A DNA stretch of 51,393 nucleotides from the NCBI GenBank assembly GCA_003554945.1, contig PWHN01000039.1, positions 1 through 51,393 on the forward strand. The letters are read 5' to 3'. Numbering within the stretch: the first letter of the stretch is position 1; each line of letters begins with the position of its first letter. Positions 24,913 to 33,929 of the stretch are shown in pieces. Source of the DNA: a bacterium. GTDB taxonomy: Bacteria > T1Sed10-126. The position numbers were made by a program, and so were the translations under genes. The notes beneath the pieces were generated by a model. It was not told the origin of the DNA. It saw only the letters and a program-made list of their open reading frames with translations, and made no database searches.

Positions 24913-26256
24913 ATGAGAGCTTTTAAAGATATATTTGCTCGTTTTATTTTTGCGTTCTTGTTTTTGGCGTTATTTGTTTTTGCTGGCACCTTATTTCCCG
25001 GTGGAGTGAGTGCGGAAGAACCGGCCAATGAATTTTATTACCAAATTGAAATAAATACCGCTATCAATCCTATCACAGCCGACTACCTTGAGCGGGCCCT
25101 GGAGGTTGCCGAAGCTGACGGTGCCCTGGGACTTATTGTTAAGCTGGATACTCCCGGCGGGCTGATGGAATCTCTTTCTCGCATGAACTCCGCCATATTA
25201 AACACTGACGTGCCGGTAATTGTCTGGGTTGGTCCGGCCGGTGCCCGGGCAGCTTCGGCCGGCGCTTTTCTTACTTACGCCGCTCACGTGTCGGCAATGT
25301 CACCGGGGACCAGAATTGGTGCCGCCCACCCGGTAACAGGAACGGGTGAGGATCTTGAGGGAGAGATGAAGGAAAAAGTTGTCAGTGACGCCGTTGCTCA
25401 GATCAAGAGCCTGGCCCGTCGTCACGATCGCAATGAAACATATGCCGAAAAATTTGTTCGTGGCAGCCTGGCGATCGGTCATGAAGAAGCATTTGAAAAT
25501 AATGTTGTAGACTATCTGGCCGACTCGGTCGAGAATTTAATTGAGCAGTTAGAAAGCCGCCAGCTTGTTATTCGCGAGGATCATGAGGTTAAATTAGTCG
25601 CGGCGCCAGTTGTCGAAATAGAGCGCACCTGGCGTGAAAATTTCTTTGGTGTCCTGCTCAATCCCAACCTTGTCTTTATCTTTCTTACGCTTGGAATTTA
25701 TGGGCTAATTTATGAGTTTTCCAATCCCGGCCTGGGAATTGGAATTGTCGCTGGAGGAATCTGTCTTTTGATTGCTCTTTACGGATTAAACATTTTGCCG
25801 GTAAACTATGCTGGGCTTGGTTTGCTGCTTTTAGGAGTGGTTTTAATGGGGCTTGACCTGTTTGTGCCGAGTTACGGTGTTTTGACTCTCGGTGGACTGT
25901 TTTCTTTTGTGCTTGGCTCTGTTATGCTTTTTGACACCGCGGCCTTCGCCGTCTCACCGGGAGTAATTGCCGGTGTAGCTCTGGCGACTGTCGGATTTTT
26001 TGTTGCCGCCGGCTATCTGGTAGCAACAAGCTGGGGTAATCCGGTTGAAATTGGTGATGATTCAATTGTTTCACGGACCGGGGTAGCCCGGTCGAAATTG
26101 GACCCCGAGGGCAAGGTTTACGTCTGGGGAGAATACTGGACTGCTGTGAGTGAGTCTGGTGAAACTGTTGCCGAAGGAACTGAAATTGAAGTGGTTGACC
26201 AGGAGCGTAACAAATTATTTATTAAACCTTTGAGTAAGGAAAGGAGTGAGGCGTGA
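24913..26256 (+). CDS. Membrane-bound NfeD serine protease (long form, ClpP-class)
   Basis: A 447-residue protein: signal peptide ([15 protein letters not shown], cleavage near VSA-EE), a ClpP/SppA-like protease domain (about 40-220), four or so membrane helices (about 245-370), and a C-terminal NfeD OB-fold domain (about 385-447). The catalytic Ser-Lys dyad is likely S115 in [10 protein letters not shown] and K155 in EMKEKVVSD. The archaeal homologue 1510-N uses the same spacing to cut stomatin. The next gene encodes a slipin and their stop and start overlap, the classic NfeD-stomatin pair. The role is in membrane protein quality control. Confidence 0.93.
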   Translation: MRAFKDIFARFIFAFLFLALFVFAGTLFPGGVSAEEPANEFYYQIEINTAINPITADYLERALEVAEADGALGLIVKLDTPGGLMESLSRMNSAILNTDVPVIVWVGPAGARAASAGAFLTYAAHVSAMSPGTRIGAAHPVTGTGEDLEGEMKEKVVSDAVAQIKSLARRHDRNETYAEKFVRGSLAIGHEEAFENNVVDYLADSVENLIEQLESRQLVIREDHEVKLVAAPVVEIERTWRENFFGVLLNPNLVFIFLTLGIYGLIYEFSNPGLGIGIVAGGICLLIALYGLNILPVNYAGLGLLLLGVVLMGLDLFVPSYGVLTLGGLFSFVLGSVMLFDTAAFAVSPGVIAGVALATVGFFVAAGYLVATSWGNPVEIGDDSIVSRTGVARSKLDPEGKVYVWGEYWTAVSESGETVAEGTEIEVVDQERNKLFIKPLSKERSEA

Positions 26257-27032
26257 TGGAATTGGCAGTCGGACTGGTAAGTTTTTTAGCTGTGGTAGCG
26301 CTAATTATTTTGAGTGGGGTAACAATTGTTAAAGAATATGAACGAATAGTTGTTTTTCGGTTGGGACGTTACGTAGGCACGCGGGGACCGGGCTTGACTT
26401 ACGTGATTCCGGTAATCGAAAAGAAAGAACGGGTTCCACTGCGTATTATAACTCTTGACGTGCCGGCACAGGAGGTTATGACTGAGGACAATGTACCTGT
26501 TGAAGTAAATGCTGTCGTTTATTTCCGGGTTAAAAAGCCCGAGGATGCAATAATTCAAATCAGCAACTATTACAAGGCCACAAGTGAAATCGCACAGACC
26601 ACGCTTAGAAGTGTGGTCGGGCAGTCTGAACTCGACGAGTTGCTGGCTGAACGCGAGCAGGTAAATCAACAGCTCCAGGAGATTATTGATGAGCAAACCG
26701 ACCCCTGGGGAATTAAGGTTACCGCTGTAGAGGTTAAAAACGTTGAGCTGCCTTCTTCAATGCAGCGAGTTATTGCTCGCCAGGCTGAAGCTGAACGTGA
26801 ACGGCGTGCTAAAATTATTGCCGCCCAAGGTGAATACCAGGCTTCTGAAAAACTTAACCAGGCTGCCGAGGTCATTGGTCAGACCCGGGTTGGTATCCAG
26901 CTTCGCTTTCTGCAGACTTTAACTGAAATTTCTTCGGAAGGCAAAACTACTGTCGCCTTCCCACTTCCTGTTGACGTTTTCAGCCAGTTGTCTAATCTTC
27001 TTGAAAGCATAAATGAGCCTGCAGAGGGTTAA
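26256..27032 (+). CDS. Slipin (SPFH/stomatin-like membrane protein)
   Basis: A 258-residue stomatin-like protein with one N-terminal membrane helix (about 4-24), an SPFH/Band 7 domain ([20 protein letters not shown] onwards, with [21 protein letters not shown]) and a coiled-coil C-terminal part ([20 protein letters not shown]). It forms ring-like scaffolds in the cytoplasmic membrane and is the typical substrate or partner of the NfeD protease upstream. ATG 26256 overlaps the NfeD stop and follows AAAGGAGTGAG; GTG 26253 is an alternative that adds one residue. Confidence 0.93.
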   Translation: MELAVGLVSFLAVVALIILSGVTIVKEYERIVVFRLGRYVGTRGPGLTYVIPVIEKKERVPLRIITLDVPAQEVMTEDNVPVEVNAVVYFRVKKPEDAIIQISNYYKATSEIAQTTLRSVVGQSELDELLAEREQVNQQLQEIIDEQTDPWGIKVTAVEVKNVELPSSMQRVIARQAEAERERRAKIIAAQGEYQASEKLNQAAEVIGQTRVGIQLRFLQTLTEISSEGKTTVAFPLPVDVFSQLSNLLESINEPAEG

Positions 27033-27061
27033 TACGCATAGTTTTAAAAGATTCAACTAAC

Positions 27062-27090
27062 TTGATTAGCGAACACTAAAGCAGAATTAT
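27062..27090 (+). promoter_or_regulatory. Possible promoter upstream of the flavoprotein gene
   Basis: TTGATT (27062-27067) and AATTAT (27085-27090) are spaced by 17 bases. The -10 box matches only 4 of 6 consensus bases. An ATAGT-A-ACTAT inverted repeat lies just downstream at 27093-27103 and could be an operator. The evidence is weak. Confidence 0.3.
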
Positions 27091-27133
27091 GGATAGTAAC
27101 TATACTTGATATATTGCATCGTATGCAGAGGGT

Positions 27134-28588
27134 GTGATTACACTGGACAACAATCTTAAAAACAAGAAACCAAACATAATTCAGGGAGGACTGGGTGTAG
27201 CAGTTTCCGGTTGGGAATTAGCTAGAGCTGTCTCGAAGCTCGGTGAAATTGGAGTCATCTCTGGAATATGTCTGGATAACGTGATGATTCGGGAACTTCA
27301 AAATGGTGACCCCGATGGCCGACTGGAAGCGCTCAGTCACTATCCCGACCAGGAAATTGTTGAGCACATCAAGGAGAAGTTTTACGTAGAAGAGGGAATT
27401 TCGCCGGATCAACCCTACAAGGTTTTGCCAACCCACGGAGTGGATCCAGAGCCGCGTCTGCAGCGTATTCTATCCGCCGCTGTTTTCAGTGAAGTTTACC
27501 TGGCGAAAGAGGGACATGACGGTGTCGTTGGTATGAATTTGCTGAGCAAACTGAAACGTTATACGCTTGCCTGTCTCTATGGGGCAATGCTTGCCGATGT
27601 TGACCTGATTATCATGGGAGCGGGTATTCCTGTGGAGGAGGCCAACCAAATTAGCAATCTCGCCGCTGGTAAGCCCGCTCGCCTGACTCTTGAAATTGAC
27701 AAATCGCTCTGCTCAAATCCTCGCAACCAATACTTTTATAAGCTTGATCCAGCTGATATTCTACCTGCCCCCCCTGAACTACCGTGTCCTGATTTCTTTC
27801 CAATTGTATCCACTGATACGTTAGCCCGTATTCTTGATCATAAGATCTCCGCTGATGTAATTAGCGGTTTCGTGGTTGAAAAACCGGTCGCCGGTGGTCA
27901 CAATGCCCCACCGCGTAATAAGCAATATGACGACGACGGGAATCCCATCTATGATGATCGCGACCAGGCACGAATGGAGAAGATGCAGGAGCTGGGTTAT
28001 CCCTTTTACCTGGCTGGTGGCTACGGCAGCCCTGAAAAGTTGAAACAGGCCCACGCTGTTGGCGCTGAGGGAATTCAAGTCGGCTCCCTCTTTTCTCTCG
28101 CCGACGAGTCAAATTATCCCCCCGAATGCAAAAAGAAACTTATTCGTGAGATTCACCGGGATAACGTGGCGGTTCGAACTGACGGACGCATTTCACCAAC
28201 TGGTTTTCCTTTTAAGGTGGTCGAACTTGAAGGGACGCTGGGGATTCCCGAAAATATGGAAAAACGACGACGCGTCTGTGAACTTGGTTATCTGCAGCAG
28301 ATTTACCTGGACAAAGATTGTGAGATCAAACGCCGATGTCCTTCTGAACCCATTCAATCTTATCTTGCAAAAGGTGGAGACAAGGAAGAAACCGAAGGAC
28401 GCGGTTGCTTGTGTAACGCTCTGTTTGCAAACATCGGCCTGGCCCAGAGACGCCCCTGGGGCAATGAAGGGGAAATATTTACAGCCGGCGATGAAATTGT
28501 CAATCTACCGCTTGGTTCTGCCAAAAAACCACACTATACGGCCAGCGACGTAATTGATTATCTCTACTCTTCTACGGGGAGTGATTGA
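27134..28588 (+). CDS. Nitronate monooxygenase-like (2-nitropropane dioxygenase family) flavoprotein
   Basis: A 484-residue TIM-barrel FMN enzyme of the COG2070 family. It begins with [20 protein letters not shown], the usual start of the barrel, has [15 protein letters not shown], the phosphate-binding [28 protein letters not shown] region, and GGHNAPPRN containing the active-site His expected for class I nitronate monooxygenases. It is longer than the usual 320-380 residues, with a Cys-containing C-terminal extension ([15 protein letters not shown]). That long form is found in PfaD-like and anaerobe proteins; the substrate is unknown. GTG 27134 is used for want of a better start. Its end overlaps the region of the small Cys-rich gene, suggesting cotranscription. 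Confidence 0.8.
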   Translation: MITLDNNLKNKKPNIIQGGLGVAVSGWELARAVSKLGEIGVISGICLDNVMIRELQNGDPDGRLEALSHYPDQEIVEHIKEKFYVEEGISPDQPYKVLPTHGVDPEPRLQRILSAAVFSEVYLAKEGHDGVVGMNLLSKLKRYTLACLYGAMLADVDLIIMGAGIPVEEANQISNLAAGKPARLTLEIDKSLCSNPRNQYFYKLDPADILPAPPELPCPDFFPIVSTDTLARILDHKISADVISGFVVEKPVAGGHNAPPRNKQYDDDGNPIYDDRDQARMEKMQELGYPFYLAGGYGSPEKLKQAHAVGAEGIQVGSLFSLADESNYPPECKKKLIREIHRDNVAVRTDGRISPTGFPFKVVELEGTLGIPENMEKRRRVCELGYLQQIYLDKDCEIKRRCPSEPIQSYLAKGGDKEETEGRGCLCNALFANIGLAQRRPWGNEGEIFTAGDEIVNLPLGSAKKPHYTASDVIDYLYSSTGSD

Positions 28589-28590
28589 TT

Positions 28591-28803
28591 GTGGAGTGTT
28601 CAAATGAAAGTGCTAACATGGATTTTTGTACCTGTACTTATGAGCCCTGCCCCCGTAAGGGTAAGTGTTGTGAGTGTATCCAGTATCACTGGAAATCAGG
28701 ACAACTGCCGGCCTGCCTTTTTCCCGATGATGTCGAAAAAACGTATGACCGCAGCGTAGAGAAGTTTGTAGAGGCCGCTCAGAATCGTCAGCCGTGGTGG
28801 TAA
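28591..28803 (+). CDS. Small Cys-rich protein (DUF6485-like)
   Basis: A 70-residue protein with eight cysteines bunched in [17 protein letters not shown] and one more in LPACLFP, followed by [14 protein letters not shown]. It matches a family of short anaerobe proteins I know as DUF6485. The Cys spacing suggests an iron-sulfur cluster or zinc site. GTG 28591 is preferred because GGGGAG (28577-28582) lies 8 bases upstream; TTG 28585 and ATG 28618 are alternatives. It begins 2 bases after the flavoprotein gene ends, so the two may work together, for example in electron transfer. Its stop is 20 bases from the convergent yihY. Confidence 0.8.
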   Translation: MECSNESANMDFCTCTYEPCPRKGKCCECIQYHWKSGQLPACLFPDDVEKTYDRSVEKFVEAAQNRQPWW

Positions 28804-28823
28804 AACTTTTGTAGGCTTGTTTT

Positions 28824-29807
28824 TCAGGCTTCAGGCGTGCCGAATAACATCTGCCCCTTTTCCGCCACCTCTTCTAAAGAGTGTGCTAACTCAGCGCCCA
28901 GAAGCACTATTAGCCAGGAGGCATACAGGCCCACCAGGAATATCGGTAATATTCCCAGACTCCCGTAAATTCGGCTGATCATTATCAGATTGACTATGTA
29001 AAGCGAACTTAACATGCTGTTTAGTTGAAGAAGTGACCCCCCTACGACTCCACCAATTATAGCAGCCCAAAATTTTACTTTTGTGTTGGGCAGGATCAGG
29101 TAGATAAAAGTGAGTATAAACCAGAAGAGGACAAATGGAGTCATGGTGCCAATTAAGGGATTTAAGTAGGGAATTTGCTGAAGTTGACGACCAACAATTG
29201 TATGCTGCCACTGGCCGGATAATGTTACCGCCAGCGAGAGAAAAATTAAGCCGATGACTATTATAACCAGGTACAGAGCTGCCCGGCTCAATAGAGAGCG
29301 GCTGCTGGTTCCCCCCCAGATGTCATTAAATATGTGTTCCATCGTCAAGACAAGTGAAACGGACAGAAATAGCAGGAAACCAAGCCCGATCAAACCCATC
29401 TGACCGCTACCGACTGATTCGATAACCTCTTTAACTCGCTCACGTATGTCTTCAATACGGGGCATAGCATCAAACTGAGCTTCAAAATTCTGATTAAGTT
29501 CAACCTGGTTTTCATGTTCCAGCAGGCGAAGCTGTGGAACCGTGTTCACAATTAGGTTGTCAAGCAGCTCATTTGTCTGATCTGGTCCCAGGTGATCCAG
29601 GGCAATATTGGCAACAGAGAAACTTAGAGCAAGCAAAGGGACCAGACAGAGGACCGTTGCATAACTCAGCGCAGCAGCTTTCAGCAGGTGGTATTTCTGA
29701 AAAAAGTTGTTGTAAAGCCGCCGTGGAAGCCGGGTAACCGTATACCAGAATATATACAAGGAATTTTCAGAAAAATAACTTTTGAATTTTTTTCGCAAAT
29801 AGGACAT
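28824..29807 (-). CDS. yihY: YihY/BrkB-family membrane protein
   Basis: A 327-residue integral membrane protein of the YihY/virulence factor BrkB (formerly RNase BN) family, on the minus strand. About six hydrophobic helices are seen, with the family's LLKAAALSYATVLCLVPLLAL near the start, LTMEHIFNDIWG in the middle and GSLGILPIFLVGLYASWLIVLLGAELAHSLEE at the end. The family was once misnamed an RNase; its actual function is unknown. It is the only clear minus-strand gene in the window. It diverges from the polysaccharide deacetylase gene across a 200-bp promoter region. Confidence 0.93.
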   Translation of the reverse strand: MSYLRKKFKSYFSENSLYIFWYTVTRLPRRLYNNFFQKYHLLKAAALSYATVLCLVPLLALSFSVANIALDHLGPDQTNELLDNLIVNTVPQLRLLEHENQVELNQNFEAQFDAMPRIEDIRERVKEVIESVGSGQMGLIGLGFLLFLSVSLVLTMEHIFNDIWGGTSSRSLLSRAALYLVIIVIGLIFLSLAVTLSGQWQHTIVGRQLQQIPYLNPLIGTMTPFVLFWFILTFIYLILPNTKVKFWAAIIGGVVGGSLLQLNSMLSSLYIVNLIMISRIYGSLGILPIFLVGLYASWLIVLLGAELAHSLEEVAEKGQMLFGTPEA

Positions 29808-29945
29808 GGCCGTTCATCTCTTTTTTTATTTTTATCAGGTTTGTTAGTTCAGGAGACATCCAAGTCTTTCCCAGACGGTAAAGAAAATCCAGAGTGTACT
29901 TAACTATTATTATCGGGTATTCAGGGGATTTTGTCCAGAAATTAG

Positions 29946-29974
29946 TTGATAATCACCGCATAATTTTGTATTAT
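29946..29974 (+). promoter_or_regulatory. Sigma-70-type promoter for the polysaccharide deacetylase gene
   Basis: TTGATA (29946-29951) and TATTAT (29969-29974) are spaced by exactly 17 bases, each matching 5 of 6 consensus positions. The region is AT-rich and lies in the divergent gap between yihY and the deacetylase gene, 34 bases before the ATG. This is the best promoter seen in the window. Confidence 0.6.
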
Positions 29975-30007
29975 TTCTAAAATAGCTTTTTAGGGCAAGC
30001 AGGTGAT

Positions 30008-31075
30008 ATGATGAAGCGACCAAAGATAAATCTAATGTTTTTTTTAATAACGTTGGTTTGTGTTGTATTTTTACTGCCCCCGGCTTCGCAGGCAGAAAGC
30101 CATCTTACTGTGCTTACCTACCACGGTTTTGGCACCCAGCTCAGCGAATATTTTTTACCGCCTGATGTTTTTCGCGGTCAGATACTTTATATGAAAAATA
30201 ACGGTTACAATTTTCTTTCACTTGCGGAAGTGGAAGAGCATCTCAGGACAGGCGATTCCTTTCCGGACAATGCTGTTTTTATCACAGTAGATGACGCTTA
30301 TTTATCCACCTACACTGAAGCCTTTCCTTTTTTGAAAAAACACGACATTCCCTGGGCGCTATACGTCTATACCGAAGTAATAGAAGAGGAGCACCCGGGA
30401 GATTATCCGTCTTTTGTTACCTGGGATATGCTGGAAGAAATGGTTGATGCCGGCGTTTACATAGGCAACCACTCGCACACGCACTCTTACTTTTTAAATC
30501 CCCGGGATGATTATGACACCTGGATTGAAGAAGAAATTCTGAAGGCGGAGGAAAAACTTGAGGAACGTCTTGACGTGGAAATTACTTCTTACGCACCTCC
30601 CTATGGTATATATGACACGTACATGCTCGATGAAATTCGAGATCATACCGACTACAATACTGTTTTAACTTCTGATGCCGGTGTGGTTGACCAGCGCAAC
30701 GATACCTTTCTCTTGCCCCGTTTTGAAATTCGTGAATCAACTCTTGCGGTGGGTTTTCTCACCACCATCGACAGACGGCCGCTGCCCGTAGAGGAATTTT
30801 CTCCGGCGGCCGGGGCCCGGCTTGATTCAACCCCGGATACTATTTACATCAATTTGAAAGAGCCCGAAAACGTTTTAGACGATCTTGTTGAAATTTATTT
30901 GCTGGGCGCCGGTCAATTAGACTGGGACTGGAAGGACAGGTCTGCCGGCAGACTGGTCGCCCGGATCCCCGGTGAGTTAAAAAATAGCTGGAATACCGTA
31001 ACGATCCGAGCTGTTGATCCGGAATCCCGGCGTTATCGCAAATATAGCTTCAGCTTCATCTATTCACCCGATTAG
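30008..31075 (+). CDS. Secreted polysaccharide deacetylase (NodB domain)
   Basis: A 355-residue exported protein: signal peptide at about 1-30 (LMFFLITLVCVVFLLPPASQAES), then a NodB-type deacetylase domain (about 35-240). Motif 1 is VFITVDDAYLS with the catalytic and metal Asp pair, motif 2 is GNHSHTHSYF with the metal histidines, and motif 3 is SYAPPYGIYD. The C-terminal 100 residues are a beta-rich add-on starting near PAAGARLDSTPDT. The family removes acetyl groups from wall or capsule glycans; PgaB-like and peptidoglycan deacetylases are the nearest kinds. ATG 30008 is followed by a second ATG; AGGTGAT precedes both. It has its own promoter just upstream. Confidence 0.9.
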   Translation: MMKRPKINLMFFLITLVCVVFLLPPASQAESHLTVLTYHGFGTQLSEYFLPPDVFRGQILYMKNNGYNFLSLAEVEEHLRTGDSFPDNAVFITVDDAYLSTYTEAFPFLKKHDIPWALYVYTEVIEEEHPGDYPSFVTWDMLEEMVDAGVYIGNHSHTHSYFLNPRDDYDTWIEEEILKAEEKLEERLDVEITSYAPPYGIYDTYMLDEIRDHTDYNTVLTSDAGVVDQRNDTFLLPRFEIRESTLAVGFLTTIDRRPLPVEEFSPAAGARLDSTPDTIYINLKEPENVLDDLVEIYLLGAGQLDWDWKDRSAGRLVARIPGELKNSWNTVTIRAVDPESRRYRKYSFSFIYSPD

Positions 31076-31421
31076 ACGAAACTGCTTCCCTCTTAGTCTC
31101 CTCGTTTTTAATTAAGTCCTCTCCGAAAAGGGTTAAACATCTCCTCCCCCTTGAGGGGGGAGGATTAAGGTGGGGGTGAAGGAATTTTGGACCCCTTCGG
31201 TAGGTTCTGGTTTAGCCTTGATTAACTTTGCAATATTCGGGTAACTTTGCTAAACTTATTAAACATCAAAAAAATTACGGAGGATAGAACCTTCCAACGA
31301 TTTCGTCATTGCCGGGCTTGACCCGGCAATCCATCTTGAATATACCATAGATTCCGGGTCTGCGGTCGCTACGCTCCCTTGCCCGGAATGACGTTGGAAG
31401 GTTTTGTATGGAGGACTACTA
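31076..31421. repeat. 346-bp gap with a C-type palindrome and a composite inverted-repeat element
   Basis: A C palindrome (CCTCCCCC 31143-31150, GGGGGAGG 31156-31163) is followed by GATTAAGGTGGGGG. Then AACCTTCCAACG (31288-31299) and its exact reverse complement CGTTGGAAGGTT (31392-31403) enclose, in order, an inverted B palindrome (ATTGCCGGG...CCCGGCAAT, about 31308-31332) and an A-like arm pair (ATTCCGGG and CCCGGAAT) around TCTGCGGTCGCTACGC. The element therefore has outer arms of 12 bp and two nested hairpins. GGAGG at 31410-31414 is the ribosome binding site of the next gene. No coding sequence is seen. Confidence 0.75.
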
Positions 31422-31967
31422 TTGTTTACTATACCGGAAGTTGTTGAAAAAATAGAAAAAGGGATTAGTTATATCTCGCCCCTGAGCTGGCTCTACTCAC
31501 GCCCTTACAGGCAGGTTGTTCGGCGTGAAATGGAGCTTGCTTCGGTTAATTCTGATGCGACTGTTCTCAATATAGGCTGCGGCGCGGTTCCATTTACCGC
31601 CCGTTTTGTTGTGCAGCAGACTGGTGCCGGTGTGATCGCCGTCGATACAGATTCCCGGGCGGTTGATAGGGCCAGCCGGCTTGTCCAGACCTGGGGGATG
31701 GCAGATCGGATTGAGCTTAGACATGTGGACGCGACAAAACTTTTGGACGTAGATTTTGATCTTGCCCTGGTGGCTCTCCAGGCTCAGCCAAAAACGGCCA
31801 TATTTGAACGGTTAAGTGAAATTGCCCCGGCGGGACGCGCTATTTTTCGCAGACCCGCTGCTGGTTACCAGGATCACTACGATGCTCTGCCGGAACAACC
31901 TCGGCCGGCAGCTTACGTGGAACAGGACATGAAGACTTTTGACCGTTCAGTTCTGTATGATTTGTAG
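31422..31967 (+). CDS. SAM-dependent methyltransferase-like protein, nicotianamine-synthase-like motif
   Basis: A 181-residue Rossmann protein. TTG 31422 is chosen because GGAGG (31410-31414) lies 7 bases upstream. The SAM loop is VLNIGCGAVPFT, followed by VIAVDTDSRAVDRASRLV (acidic ribose ligand), and the domain ends with IFRRPAA. The GCGxxPxT pattern and overall layout resemble nicotianamine-synthase-like enzymes, which move aminopropyl groups from SAM to make metal-binding compounds. It is a clear paralogue of the N-terminal part of the FeoA fusion protein two genes on: both have an xxLYxxxYR-type lead and an [FY]R[RK]P end. Whether it methylates or moves an aminopropyl group cannot be told. 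Its position in a Feo-type iron locus suggests a metal-related role. Confidence 0.75.
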   Translation: MFTIPEVVEKIEKGISYISPLSWLYSRPYRQVVRREMELASVNSDATVLNIGCGAVPFTARFVVQQTGAGVIAVDTDSRAVDRASRLVQTWGMADRIELRHVDATKLLDVDFDLALVALQAQPKTAIFERLSEIAPAGRAIFRRPAAGYQDHYDALPEQPRPAAYVEQDMKTFDRSVLYDL

Positions 31968-32002
31968 AGGAATATTTTGTAGGATTTTAAAGAGTGATTC
32001 CA

Positions 32003-33007
32003 ATGAAACGTATTTTTACCTGGATTTTAAGTCTGTTTTCTATCACGGGTTTAATTTATTATGCCGGTCCCACTGAAATTTTATCGGTTTTATCCAAATT
32101 TAATCACCCACTATTTTTCTTTCTCGTATTGCTTCAGATATTAACGTTGTCGGTGCAATACTTCGTCTGGCATCGATTGTTAAATCTTGCCGGCGCTCAA
32201 ATTCCTTATTCCCGGGTGGCAAAAATTTCTCTTGCCGGCAGCTTTGTGGAAAGCGTCACACCCTCGGTAAAATTTGGTGGCGAAGCCGCTAAAACTTATC
32301 TGTTTCACCGGCACACCGGACTCAGCTACGACCGACTCACCTCGGTTCTCATGGTTCAGAAGTTCGTTTCTGTCCTGCCCTTTCTGATCTTACTGCTGCC
32401 CGTCTTCGGGCTGGCGGCTCTCTACTTAAATTTTCCCCCGGTTTTACATCTGTTGCTTCTCGTCGGGATTTTACTGCTGCTCGCTGCAACCGCGACTGTT
32501 TTTTATCTTAACCCTGCCACTGCCTCCATTTCCAACCAGGAGCCGGACGGTCTAAAAAACCAAATTTTTCTGAAACTTCAAGCCGTCCGTAGATTTGTGG
32601 GGCGTTCTGTACAGCATGCCCGTCATTTGGCCGGCGCTGCTGATCTTGCTGCGCTGCTGGCGCTCTCTACGGTTATCTGGCTGCTTTATCCACTGAAACT
32701 TTATCTTGCCGCTGTAATCCTGGGTATCCAGGTCACGCCCCTATTCATAGTCGTAGTTACTTACGCCGCCTACCTGGTCAGTATGTTCCCCCTTTTCCCC
32801 GGCGGCCTGGGCTCTTACGAGGGCACGGCAGTGCTGTTATTTATTCTTAACGGCTATCTTCCTCACCAGGGATTGAGCCTTGTGCTTATATCCCGGGCGG
32901 TCACCTTCTGGCTGCCTCTGCTTGTTTCCGGAGTTGTTGCGGCCTTTGTCTTTCAGACACAACTGGCACAAGGTTTGTACCCGCAGCGAGCCGGAAGTAG
33001 CGGCTGA
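32003..33007 (+). CDS. Lysylphosphatidylglycerol synthase-type / UPF0104 membrane protein
   Basis: A 334-residue integral membrane protein with about eight hydrophobic helices. Family marks are KISLAGSFVESVTPSVKFGGEAAKTYL in the first third (the usual PxxxGGE motif) and MFPLFPGGLGSYEGTAVLLFIL in the last third (PGGLG-xE). It belongs to the LPG_synthase_TM/UPF0104 group, which includes flippase domains of MprF and glycolipid-linked AglD-type proteins. ATG 32003 is preferred over GTG 31994. It lies between the two methyltransferase genes, four bases from the second. This location suggests it moves a lipid or a product of those enzymes across the membrane, but that is inference. Confidence 0.82.
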   Translation: MKRIFTWILSLFSITGLIYYAGPTEILSVLSKFNHPLFFFLVLLQILTLSVQYFVWHRLLNLAGAQIPYSRVAKISLAGSFVESVTPSVKFGGEAAKTYLFHRHTGLSYDRLTSVLMVQKFVSVLPFLILLLPVFGLAALYLNFPPVLHLLLLVGILLLLAATATVFYLNPATASISNQEPDGLKNQIFLKLQAVRRFVGRSVQHARHLAGAADLAALLALSTVIWLLYPLKLYLAAVILGIQVTPLFIVVVTYAAYLVSMFPLFPGGLGSYEGTAVLLFILNGYLPHQGLSLVLISRAVTFWLPLLVSGVVAAFVFQTQLAQGLYPQRAGSSG

Positions 33008-33011
33008 ATCA

Positions 33012-33929
33012 ATGTCATCTGAAAAAAATGCTCCTACGAAATCTAAAAAACAGACCGGGGTGAAACTTTTTAAAAACTTTACTTCGCCGCTGTTTAAACT
33101 GGCCAGCATGCTGTTGTCCCAATTAGAATATATCGGCACTTTTATCCCGGGTTTTACTTACCTCTACACTAATCTTTTCTATCGGAAAATGATTGCTCGT
33201 GAGATAAAAGCAGCCGGTGTGGAACCTGGTGATAAAGTCTTACATGTTGGCTGTGGTTCCTTGCCCGCCACTCCCATAGCTCTCGTTCGAGCCGGCTGCA
33301 GAGTGATTGCGCTTGAGCGTAACGAAAAATCGCTCGAGCGTGCCCGTAAGGTAGCCGCCTGGAGATTGAATAAAAAGGAGCTATCGATGCAGTTGGAATT
33401 TCGCCACGGTAATGGCCTGGGTGTTGACAGTAGTGGTTACGATGCCGTCTGGGTTTCGCTGCACGTCAACCCTCAGCCTGGGATTATACAACAGATAATT
33501 TTTAATCTTGATCAGGGAAGCTGTGTTGTTTATCGGAAGCCGACCGCCTGGCTCTCACAGTTTTATCCCCTTGTTACTCCAGAGGAGCTTGGTGGGAATT
33601 TAAATTCACAGTACCTCACGGGATGGCTGGGGAAGGAGTCCGTTGTAATCTGGTCTCAGGACTTCGAACCAGATGAAAAAATTGTTTCTCAAGATGACGG
33701 CGAGGAGATCAGTCTTGCCGACTGTCGAATTGGCGAGGCGGGGGTTATAACTCAAATACCAGACTGTCAGCTGCTTGCCCCTCTCGGGCTGCGGCCTGGC
33801 AAATACGTTCGTTTACGAGCCCGGCAGAGTTGCGGCGGTCCTCTCGTCGTTCAGACTGCCGGCCGCAAAGTGGCCGTCGATCGAGATCTGGCAGACGCCA
33901 TTAGGTTGAGGCGAAAGAGCAATGGCTGA
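33012..33929 (+). CDS. Methyltransferase-FeoA fusion protein
   Basis: A 305-residue protein in two parts. Residues about 35-190 are a SAM-binding domain with VLHVGCGSLPATPIAL, the acidic ribose site VIALERNEKSLERARKVA and an end at VVYRKPT, paralogous to the 31.4-kb gene. Residues about 232-305 are a FeoA/SH3-like domain: ISLADCRIGEAGVITQI, LLAPLGLRPGKYVRL, and GGPLVVQTAGRKVAVDRDLA. FeoA normally is a separate small protein that supports the FeoB iron transporter. This gene ends inside the start of feoB (8-base overlap), confirming the link. The fused enzyme might make or modify an iron ligand or regulate FeoB; its reaction is unknown. Its ATG lies 4 bases after the upstream gene. Confidence 0.8.
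   Translation: MSSEKNAPTKSKKQTGVKLFKNFTSPLFKLASMLLSQLEYIGTFIPGFTYLYTNLFYRKMIAREIKAAGVEPGDKVLHVGCGSLPATPIALVRAGCRVIALERNEKSLERARKVAAWRLNKKELSMQLEFRHGNGLGVDSSGYDAVWVSLHVNPQPGIIQQIIFNLDQGSCVVYRKPTAWLSQFYPLVTPEELGGNLNSQYLTGWLGKESVVIWSQDFEPDEKIVSQDDGEEISLADCRIGEAGVITQIPDCQLLAPLGLRPGKYVRLRARQSCGGPLVVQTAGRKVAVDRDLADAIRLRRKSNG

Noticed and set aside
33004-33014. Earlier start for the methyltransferase-FeoA gene inside the preceding membrane-protein gene
   Set aside because: It would add residues that are only out-of-frame reading of the upstream gene; ATG 33012 fits the end of the preceding gene.
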